A stretch of DNA of 64,000 bases from Maribacter forsetii DSM 18668 (lineage in GTDB: Bacteria; Bacteroidota; Bacteroidia; Flavobacteriales; Flavobacteriaceae), in contig NZ_JQLH01000001.1 in NCBI RefSeq assembly GCF_000744105.1, positions 2,666,001 through 2,730,000 of the forward strand. The letters are read 5' to 3'. This document shows, one piece after another, positions 8,911-15,885 of the stretch (its first letter is position 1; each line of letters begins with the position of its first letter). The position numbers and the translations under genes are program-made. The notes under the pieces were generated by a model, which had not been told where the DNA came from, made no database searches, and worked only from the letters and a program-made list of their open reading frames with translations.

Positions 8911-8948
8911 AAAAAAAGCCTTTAACATGATTGTTAAAGGCTTTTTTT
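8911..8948 (+). terminator. Strong factor-independent terminator after the small peptide gene
   Basis: A perfect 17-bp inverted repeat (left arm 8911-8927, right arm 8932-8948, loop TGAT) ends in a run of seven T. The stem contains GCCTTTAACA paired with TGTTAAAGGC. It separates the peptide gene from the kinase gene. Confidence 0.9.
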
Positions 8949-8987
8949 ATACCTTGGTTTTTTTCGTCTATATAAAATCATTTTTTT

Positions 8988-11078
8988 TTGAACAAGCCTC
9001 ATTTTTCCATAATCCTATTACTCTTACTATGCTTTGGTTGGTCAAAAATAGAACCCGCAAAGCTAGCACAAGAAACAAAAACTTCAAAAGATAGTATCTC
9101 TATCTGGATAGCTGAAAGTAATAAGCCCGAGACTACAGAAGAACAAAAATTAGTACTACAATTAAAAGCCTTTAACCTAGCGAAAAATACGAACAACGAT
9201 TCCTTAAAAGCATTATATTTCTCTAAACTATCGTTTAATCAAAATTTTATTACTGACAGCTTACTTTTCCGTAAAGTAAATAAAAATGCTATTTCCGCAA
9301 ATAAAAGAATTAATGATTCCTTAGGTGCAGCAAACGCTTACTGGGATTTGGGAGCTTTTTTAAATAAAAGAATTATAAAGGATAGTGCATTTTTTTATTA
9401 CGGAGAAGCACTAGATATTTTTGAAACTACCGAAGATAAATATAGCGCTGGGCAATTGCATTTGAATATGGCAACCATTCAGATGAAGATCAAAGATTAT
9501 ATAGGCAGCGAAGCAAATACTATAAAAGCTATTGAACATTTTAAATCAATTAAGGACGACAAAAAATTATCTGATTGTTATAACCTTTTAGGTATTGTTT
9601 TGAACGATGTAGAAGAATATGATAAATCCTTAGCTTATTACAACGAAGCCTTATTTTATCTAAAAAAGACTTCCAGTTCCAATATTGACGAAGCCAGAAT
9701 TATCAATAACATTGGAGTAACCTATAGAAACAATAAACAATACCCACAAGCAATTGAAAATTTTGAGAAAGTTTTAAATACAAATAACTTATATACAGAG
9801 GATCTCAGTCTATATGCCAAAGCAATAAGTAACCTCGCCACTGCAAAATTATATAGTAAAGACACCTTAAACGTTGACAGTCTACTAATCAAAGCTATTA
9901 AAATAAAAGAAAAATTAGATGATACCGGTAGTTTAGCGTCAAGCTACCATAGTTATGCTGAATATATGGCTTATGCCAGAGATACCTTAATGGCAATTAG
10001 CAAGGCTAAATTGGCAGAAGAATTATCAATTGCAGGTAATTCAAATGAGCAGCTTTTAAAAACATGGCAATACTTAGCCATTTTAGACAAGAATAATGCA
10101 TCAGATTATTTCAAAAAATTTATCAAACTTAACGATAGCCTACAAATAGCAGAACGTAAACAATTGAATAAATTTGCCCGCATAAGTTTTGAAACGGATG
10201 AATTTATTGCCGAAAATATAGAGCTTGAAAGTGAAAAAGAAACGCTGTCAAAACAAAAACAAATTTGGATAGGTATTGCTACAGGATTCTTTTTACTTGG
10301 ACTCTCTATCTATATCATTATTAACCAGCGGGCAAAAAATCAAAAACTTCGTTTTGATCAGCAACAGCAGGCAAACAACCAAGAGATTTTTAATTTAATG
10401 TTGATGCAAAAGCAAAAAGTTGATGAAGTTAAACGCTTAGAGCAAAAACGAATTTCAGAAGAATTACATGATGGGGTTCTAGGTAAAATGCTGGGTGCCC
10501 GCATGATTCTTACCGGTTTAAACAAGCGTGCTACAGATGAAGCAATTCAAGAGAAATCTAAAGCCCTTGGCTCTTTACAAGAAATTGAGAATGAAATTAG
10601 GTCTATCTCTCACGAATTAAGTCATAGTGCGTATCAAAAAATAAATAATTTTACAGATTCTGTAGAAACGCTTCTTGCTAATAACAAGATTAAGAGGATT
10701 AAAACTATATTTCATTTTAATGAAGATGAAAATTGGGATAGTCTAGACGGTGACATTAAAATTAACGTCTATCGCATTATTCAAGAGACTTTTCAAAATG
10801 CCATAAAACATTCTAAGTGCTCATACTTTGAAGTAACTTTTTATAGAAGTGATGACAATTTTAGTGTTATCATGAGCGATAACGGTATTGGATATAACGT
10901 TAATAAAGGCAAGAAAGGAATAGGGATTAGAAATATTGCTTCTAGAATGGATAAGCTAAATGGTAACTTTCATATAGATTCAACTGAAGGACAAGGCACT
11001 ACCATATCTTTAAATATCCCTATTACAATGGAAAATAAAAAAATAAATAATAATAATATCAATTATAAAAACGTTTAG
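8988..11078 (+). CDS. Sensor histidine kinase with periplasmic TPR domain (HisKA_3 type)
   Basis: Membrane sensor kinase of the NarX/DesK-like class. TTG start at 8988, immediately followed by an uncleaved or cleavable leader (FSIILLLLLCFGW). Residues about 50-400 are tandem helical repeats of TPR type (for example AKAYYNEALFYLKK and YPQAIENFEKVL patterns). One membrane segment lies near 426-446 (IWIGIATGFFLLGLSIYIII). A coiled coil precedes the dimerisation/phosphoacceptor box ISEELHDGVLGKM, with His at about 494. The ATPase domain has the N box IIQETFQNAIKHS, then SDNGIGY and GIGIRNI. The response regulator gene follows 24 nt later, so a cognate pair is likely. The TPR region would face the periplasm. 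Confidence 0.93.
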   Translation: MNKPHFSIILLLLLCFGWSKIEPAKLAQETKTSKDSISIWIAESNKPETTEEQKLVLQLKAFNLAKNTNNDSLKALYFSKLSFNQNFITDSLLFRKVNKNAISANKRINDSLGAANAYWDLGAFLNKRIIKDSAFFYYGEALDIFETTEDKYSAGQLHLNMATIQMKIKDYIGSEANTIKAIEHFKSIKDDKKLSDCYNLLGIVLNDVEEYDKSLAYYNEALFYLKKTSSSNIDEARIINNIGVTYRNNKQYPQAIENFEKVLNTNNLYTEDLSLYAKAISNLATAKLYSKDTLNVDSLLIKAIKIKEKLDDTGSLASSYHSYAEYMAYARDTLMAISKAKLAEELSIAGNSNEQLLKTWQYLAILDKNNASDYFKKFIKLNDSLQIAERKQLNKFARISFETDEFIAENIELESEKETLSKQKQIWIGIATGFFLLGLSIYIIINQRAKNQKLRFDQQQQANNQEIFNLMLMQKQKVDEVKRLEQKRISEELHDGVLGKMLGARMILTGLNKRATDEAIQEKSKALGSLQEIENEIRSISHELSHSAYQKINNFTDSVETLLANNKIKRIKTIFHFNEDENWDSLDGDIKINVYRIIQETFQNAIKHSKCSYFEVTFYRSDDNFSVIMSDNGIGYNVNKGKKGIGIRNIASRMDKLNGNFHIDSTEGQGTTISLNIPITMENKKINNNNINYKNV

Positions 11079-11102
11079 TAAATTACATTAGAATCGTAAT
11101 CT

Positions 11103-11771
11103 ATGAACACTGTACGAATTTTAGCGGTAGATGACCACGAAATGACAGCTCTAGGATATAAATATATCTTAGAGGACTCTGATTTTACAGATTTTAATGT
11201 CAAAGTAGAAATTGCTACGAGTTTTGAGAAAGGTAAGACTAAAATTGAAAATTCTAAGCGCGCAGTGCCTTATGATATTATTCTATTAGATATTCAATTA
11301 TTCTCACCAGAATCAAAAGACCCAAGAACAGGAATTGATTTAGGAATAGTAGCAAGAGCAGAAGTACCTAAATCCAAGGTGGTATTTATGTCTTCTTATA
11401 GCGACAACTATAGAATCAATAATATTTTTAAAACTGTGAATCCTGATGGATATATGGTTAAATCTGAAATAGATGAGATGTCTCTTAAAACTATGGTTGA
11501 AACCATTGTAAACGAATCCCCTTATTATACGGCAAGCGCCCTTTCTGCCATACGTAGAAGAATGTCTACCGATATTGTGATAGATGAACAAGATCAAAAA
11601 ATTCTTTACCATCTTTCTCAAGGTATTCACACTAGAGATATAGCTCCATTAATAGGGTCGGCAAATACGACAGTTGAAGCAAGAAAAAGGCAACTTAAAG
11701 CCCTGTTTGATGTTAAAAATGGAAATGACCTTGCCCTAATTAACGAAGCCAAAACACGTGGCTTTCTTTAA
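11103..11771 (+). CDS. Response regulator, NarL/FixJ-like
   Basis: Receiver domain with the acidic pair DDHE (10-13), phospho-acceptor Asp63 in IILLDIQL, and the switch/Lys region MSSYS and GYMVKSE. An unusually long loop after Asp63 (FSPESKDPRTGID) is typical of partners of Bacteroidota TPR kinases. The C-terminal part (about 160-222) is an HTH of LuxR-like shape (ILYHLSQGIHTRDIAPLIG, then TTVEARKRQLKALF), more divergent than classical GerE domains. ATG start at 11103. The gene lies directly behind the TPR kinase. Target promoters are not known; the peptide and LytTR genes are obvious candidates. Confidence 0.93.
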   Translation: MNTVRILAVDDHEMTALGYKYILEDSDFTDFNVKVEIATSFEKGKTKIENSKRAVPYDIILLDIQLFSPESKDPRTGIDLGIVARAEVPKSKVVFMSSYSDNYRINNIFKTVNPDGYMVKSEIDEMSLKTMVETIVNESPYYTASALSAIRRRMSTDIVIDEQDQKILYHLSQGIHTRDIAPLIGSANTTVEARKRQLKALFDVKNGNDLALINEAKTRGFL

Positions 11772-11926
11772 ATCAGACAATTTTTTAAAAATTTGATTAT
11801 CAGTTGATTACAAAATATATTTTTATTTTATAATAATATCCTCCGAAATTCTAAGGATTTCCTATGCTAAATTGTGAAGTTAGAAAAGTATCTTTATGTT
11901 AAAGAACGCTATAAACTTCCAACTAT

Positions 11927-12565
11927 ATGCCCTTTAACTACGAAAATTTCATCAATAATTCAAAATTAGAATACACCAAAGATATTGTTGGTATAGATGA
12001 ATTTCTAAGCTCAATAGGATTTCATTATTTCTCTGACGTGAAATTGAACAACAAGCATATTACTTTTAATTCTATTAGTTTAGTTCTAGAAGTATCTTGT
12101 AATTTAGATTTATTAGAGCTGCTATCTCATTTCAATACAGGAAGGTGGGGATATAACGGAAAAACAGAATCGCCATTACAACATGCTTTAGACGTTTTAA
12201 ACCTAAAAAATCAGCATAATATTGATATTGAAGAGCTTACATTCTTTTTAAACGATACTAGTATTGTTATAAAGCGTATTTACGATAAAAGTATACCCAC
12301 TCAATTAAATGATATTATAAAGCAAATTGCATTTAATTATGTCTTTTTGACAAGGGGACTTACTCAAAAACCATATGAGATTTTCGTTCCTATATTTGAA
12401 GATATCATTGAGAATATAGATGCAAATGAAAATCAATTAAATACAGCTCCAAAATCATATTCTGAATTTTGGGGAATTTACCTCGACAAAGACGACGAAG
12501 CATCTATTTATGATGTTCATAAAAACACTTACGTAAGTGGAGATTTAGAGTTTTTATCTGAATAA
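11927..12565 (+). CDS. Hypothetical protein
   Basis: 212-residue soluble protein, no signal peptide or membrane segment. It is rich in Ile, Asn and Asp, with predicted alternating helix and strand and no motif I recognise. Codon use is like the neighbours, so it is probably a genuine Flavobacteriaceae gene. A TATCTTTA sequence at 11889-11896 may be its -7 element. The gene ends inside a perfect 16-bp hairpin shared with the convergent glyA gene. Function unknown. Confidence 0.75.
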   Translation: MPFNYENFINNSKLEYTKDIVGIDEFLSSIGFHYFSDVKLNNKHITFNSISLVLEVSCNLDLLELLSHFNTGRWGYNGKTESPLQHALDVLNLKNQHNIDIEELTFFLNDTSIVIKRIYDKSIPTQLNDIIKQIAFNYVFLTRGLTQKPYEIFVPIFEDIIENIDANENQLNTAPKSYSEFWGIYLDKDDEASIYDVHKNTYVSGDLEFLSE

Positions 12566-12578
12566 AAACTCTAAATCT
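12541..12578. terminator. Long hairpin overlapping the stop codon, bidirectional terminator
   Basis: Perfect 16-bp inverted repeat with arms 12541-12556 and 12563-12578 and a six-base loop TCTGAA. The stop codon of the upstream gene (12563-12565) starts the right arm, so the last codons double as a stem. It sits between convergent genes and is followed by T-rich sequence on both strands. Confidence 0.75.
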
Positions 12579-12594
12579 ATTTTCACTTTTTTAA

Positions 12595-13869
12595 TTATGC
12601 ATTAAAGATTGGTCTTGTTTTCATCATTGCATTAACTTGACTTCTTACCTCTTTTATTATAGCTTCATTTTCAGGATTTGTAATCACCTGATCAATAAAA
12701 TCTACTACTTTTTCCATATCACTTTCAACCAATCCCCTGGTCGTAATTGCAGCGGTACCAAAACGGATACCTGAAGTTACAAATGGCGATTTATCATCAA
12801 ACGGTACCATATTCTTGTTCGCAGTTATATCTGCTAAAACCAACGCTTTCTCAGCATCTTTTCCTGAAATATCTTTATTTCTAAGATCAATTAGCATCAT
12901 ATGGTTATCAGTACCATCTGAAATGATATTATATCCACGTTCAACAAAAGATTTTGCCATTGCATCAGCATTTTTCTTTACCTGAGCTATATATGAAGCA
13001 TAAGAATCTGTCAACGCCTCTCCAAAAGCAATTGCTTTACCAGCAATAACATGTTCTAAAGGACCACCTTGATTTCCTGGAAAAACAGCCAAGTCCAATA
13101 AAGCGGACATTTTTCTTAAGTTTCCATTTTTCAACTTAATCCCGAATGGATTTTCAAAATCCGTACCCATCAATATCAGTCCACCTCTAGGACCCCTCAA
13201 TGTTTTATGAGTAGTTGTAGTAACAATATGGCAGTGAGGAATTGGGTTATTTAAAAGTCCCTTCGCAATCAATCCTGCTGGGTGAGAGATATCGGCAAGA
13301 AGTATAGCGTTTACGCTATCCGCAATTTTGCGAAAGCGTTCAAAATCCATATCTCTAGAATATGCAGATGCTCCGGCGATAATTAATTTTGGCTGTTCTT
13401 TTGTAGCTACTTCTTGAATTTTATCATAATCCAATCTTCCTGTTTCTTTATCAACACCATAAAATACCGGAGTATACAATCTTCCTGAAAAGTTTACAGG
13501 AGACCCGTGTGTTAAGTGACCACCATGAGATAGATCAAAACCTAAAATTTTGTCTCCTGGCTGTAAACATGCATGATACACAGCTGCATTTGCCTGAGAA
13601 CCTGAATGTGGTTGCACATTGGCATATGCTGCACCAAAAAGTTCCTTAGCCCTATCTATTGCTAATTGCTCTACTTTATCTACTACTTCACACCCACCGT
13701 AATATCTTTTTCCTGGATATCCTTCGGCATACTTGTTTGTAAGTACAGAGCCTTGAGCCTCCATTACTTGCGGACTAGTAAAATTTTCAGAGGCAATCAA
13801 TTCAATTCCGTTGATTTGACGTTGCTTCTCTTCTTCAATTAGATTAAAAATTGTGGTATCGCGTTGCAT
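12595..13869 (-). CDS. glyA: Serine hydroxymethyltransferase
   Basis: PLP enzyme that interconverts serine and glycine with tetrahydrofolate and feeds one-carbon metabolism. The PLP Lys is Lys222 in the motif TTTTHKTLRGPRGG (217-230). Other conserved blocks are IASENFTSPQV (25-35), KYAEGYPGKRYYGG (46-59), QPHSGSQAN (86-94) and ADISHPAGL (192-200). 424 residues is standard and complete. ATG start at 13869, with a -7 element 26 nt upstream. Monocistronic, convergent with the hypothetical gene. Confidence 0.98.
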   Translation of the reverse strand: MQRDTTIFNLIEEEKQRQINGIELIASENFTSPQVMEAQGSVLTNKYAEGYPGKRYYGGCEVVDKVEQLAIDRAKELFGAAYANVQPHSGSQANAAVYHACLQPGDKILGFDLSHGGHLTHGSPVNFSGRLYTPVFYGVDKETGRLDYDKIQEVATKEQPKLIIAGASAYSRDMDFERFRKIADSVNAILLADISHPAGLIAKGLLNNPIPHCHIVTTTTHKTLRGPRGGLILMGTDFENPFGIKLKNGNLRKMSALLDLAVFPGNQGGPLEHVIAGKAIAFGEALTDSYASYIAQVKKNADAMAKSFVERGYNIISDGTDNHMMLIDLRNKDISGKDAEKALVLADITANKNMVPFDDKSPFVTSGIRFGTAAITTRGLVESDMEKVVDFIDQVITNPENEAIIKEVRSQVNAMMKTRPIFNA

Positions 13870-13894
13870 GGTACTTTATCTTTTAAATAAGTTG

Positions 13895-13902
13895 CAAAAA
13901 TA
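13895..13902 (-). promoter_or_regulatory. -7 promoter element (TAnnTTTG) for glyA
   Basis: Minus-strand TATTTTTG, an exact match to the Bacteroidota -7 consensus, 26 nt before the glyA ATG. No clear -33 TTG at ideal distance. Confidence 0.45.
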
Positions 13903-14070
13903 CAAATAGCTTATCTAATGAAATATAGAAAAGAGTATAATCACATAACTTATTTATTAAAATAAGTTAATAACTATACCCTATTTACATGCCTATAAGG
14001 TGATTATAATAAGCAGGTCATCTAAAATATACTATTCCTTACCCCTTTACGTTTAATAAAAAGACTTTTA

Positions 14071-14086
14071 TGGCACGGCTGTTGAA
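14071..14086 (+). promoter_or_regulatory. Sigma54-like promoter upstream of the 14117 lipoprotein
   Basis: The sequence TGGCACGGCTGTTGAA matches the sigma54 pattern TGGCACG-N4-TTGC(A/T) at -24, but has GA instead of the invariant GC at -12. Spacing between the GG and the -12 dinucleotide is the required 10 nt. It lies 30 nt upstream of the ATG at 14117, a correct distance. The -12 mismatch makes this uncertain. Confidence 0.4.
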
Positions 14087-14116
14087 TAGCTATTATAAAT
14101 TCTAATAATAATAGGC

Positions 14117-15301
14117 ATGAAAAAATTTCTACTATTTAGTTTTATCGGTCTACTACTTGCATGTAGTGGGGTAAAAAAAACACAAGAGGCTCTTAACTCT
14201 GGTAATTACGAGACTGCAATTAATAAAGCAGTAATGAATATTGCAGAAAATAAGACCAAAAAAAGCAATCAGCAATACATTATTCTTTTAGAAGAAGGAT
14301 ATAAAAAAAATACCGAGAGGGAGCTGCAGCATATTAAATTTTTAAAAAAAGATGGCAATGCGGCAAACTATGAGGAAATATACAACAGTTACAATAGATT
14401 AAAATCTATTCAAGAGCGTATTCGTCCTTTACTACCTTTACATATACAAGACGAAAACAGAAAAGCAAATTTCATTTTCAAGAATTACGATGACGATTTA
14501 TTGGCCGCTAAAGCTGAGTTATCTGAATTTTTATACTCAAATGCCACTGCTTTACTGACGGATGCCATATACAAATCTGATTTTAGAAAAGCTTACAATG
14601 ATCTTAACTACCTAGACGAGATCAACCCTAATTACAAAGACGTAATGATCAAAATAGACGAAGCGTATTTAAAAGGACTAGATTACGTTATCGTCAACAT
14701 GACAAACAATACAGATCAAATTATACCTAAAAGATTAGAAGATGAACTTTTAAATTTGAATACCTATGGGTTAAATTCTAATTGGACGGAGTACCATACC
14801 AATAGAATACAAAATCAATTATATGATTACCAAATGGAGGTGTCTTTTCAAGATATCAATATTTCTCCTGAACAAATTAGAGAGAAGCAAATTAGCAAAG
14901 AGCGTCAAATAAAAGACGGATATACCTTTGTTGAAGATCGTAATGGCAATGTGGTAACAGACAGTCTTGGTAACAGCATAAAGGTTGATAAGTTTAAAAC
15001 CGTTAGATGTGATTTTTATCAATTTACACAGTTTAAAAGCGCCGAGGTAACGGGAGTAGTTAGTTTTATTGATTTAAAAAAGCAACAGAAAGTAAATCAA
15101 TACCCATTATCAAGTCAATTCGTATTTGAGCATGTTTACGCCAATTATGACGGAGATAAAAGAGCACTTGATAATGACCTAGTTTCTCTTTTACAACTTG
15201 CAAGAATACCATTCCCCAGCAATGAACAAATGGTTTATGATGCAGGCGAAGACTTAAAGAACAACCTTAAGAACATATTAAACAATCAACGTTTCAATTA
15301 A
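14117..15301 (+). CDS. Conserved lipoprotein of unknown function
   Basis: 394 residues with leader MKKFLLFSFIGLLLAC (lipobox Cys at 16). The first 150 residues are helical with repeat-like spacing (ALNSGNYETAINKAV; SDFRKAYNDLNYLDEINPNY), suggesting TPR-like packing. The C-terminal half is mixed alpha/beta with segments such as VTGVVSFIDLKKQQ. I know no name for it. It is expected in the periplasm or outer membrane. A sigma54-like motif lies upstream and a strong terminator right behind the stop, so it is transcribed alone. Confidence 0.8.
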   Translation: MKKFLLFSFIGLLLACSGVKKTQEALNSGNYETAINKAVMNIAENKTKKSNQQYIILLEEGYKKNTERELQHIKFLKKDGNAANYEEIYNSYNRLKSIQERIRPLLPLHIQDENRKANFIFKNYDDDLLAAKAELSEFLYSNATALLTDAIYKSDFRKAYNDLNYLDEINPNYKDVMIKIDEAYLKGLDYVIVNMTNNTDQIIPKRLEDELLNLNTYGLNSNWTEYHTNRIQNQLYDYQMEVSFQDINISPEQIREKQISKERQIKDGYTFVEDRNGNVVTDSLGNSIKVDKFKTVRCDFYQFTQFKSAEVTGVVSFIDLKKQQKVNQYPLSSQFVFEHVYANYDGDKRALDNDLVSLLQLARIPFPSNEQMVYDAGEDLKNNLKNILNNQRFN

Positions 15302-15302
15302 G

Positions 15303-15332
15303 AAAAAAGCCCCGTTCATACGGGGCTTTTTT
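15303..15332. terminator. Bidirectional factor-independent terminator
   Basis: Perfect 12-bp stem (15303-15314 with 15321-15332), GC core GCCCCG/CGGGGC, six-base loop, A-run on the left and T-run on the right, so it works for both convergent genes. It touches the stop codon of ytxJ at 15332. Confidence 0.92.
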
Positions 15333-15727
15333 TATATATATTGTTCTAGCTTAATATCAGATATTGCCCCATGTGAATCATGGATCACCACTACCCCATT
15401 CTTAATAATTAATAACTGAGGAGATTGATGCATCACTCCAAATTCTGAAGCTACCGCATTAGAAACATCCCTATTCGCCAACAGATCTAAAAAGTAAAGA
15501 TCCATTTGTCCATCTTCTAGACCATAACTGCTTTTAAACATATTTAAAACCATTCTACTGATTCCGCAAGATGTGGAGTGCTTAAATATTACCTGAGGCC
15601 TACCTTTAGACGCTAGTTTAATATTATTTAATTGATCTACAGCATTAAGAGGTATCCAAGGAATTCCTGATGAATTTTCTCCATCACTACTCTTGGAACT
15701 ACCAAATAAACTACCAAATATTCCCAT
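15332..15727 (-). CDS. ytxJ: Bacillithiol-system redox-active protein YtxJ
   Basis: 131 residues of the monothiol bacilliredoxin-like YtxJ family (thioredoxin fold). The single Cys54 sits in the family motif KHSTSCGISRMV (49-60); the later block MHQSPQLLIIKNG is the thioredoxin-type cis-Pro region. Bacillithiol-using Bacteroidota carry this gene, which indicates that the host makes bacillithiol in place of glutathione. ATG start at 15727; ends in the shared terminator. Confident in family. Confidence 0.9.
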   Translation of the reverse strand: MGIFGSLFGSSKSSDGENSSGIPWIPLNAVDQLNNIKLASKGRPQVIFKHSTSCGISRMVLNMFKSSYGLEDGQMDLYFLDLLANRDVSNAVASEFGVMHQSPQLLIIKNGVVVIHDSHGAISDIKLEQYI

Positions 15728-15885
15728 AAAATTCTTAATTTAATATTGTCTTTTCAGCAAACTACAACTGACTTATTGTCATTCGATTTCTCTAATTTAC
15801 AGCCATTTTGTCTTGTAAATTCAATTGGTAAGATTGTTGACTATTACACATCAAAAGTATTACAATTAACTAAAACCGAAAGAAA

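Noticed and set aside
15728..15885. CIRCE or HrcA site before clpB
   Set aside because: No TTAGCACTC-N9-GAGTGCTAA like repeat.
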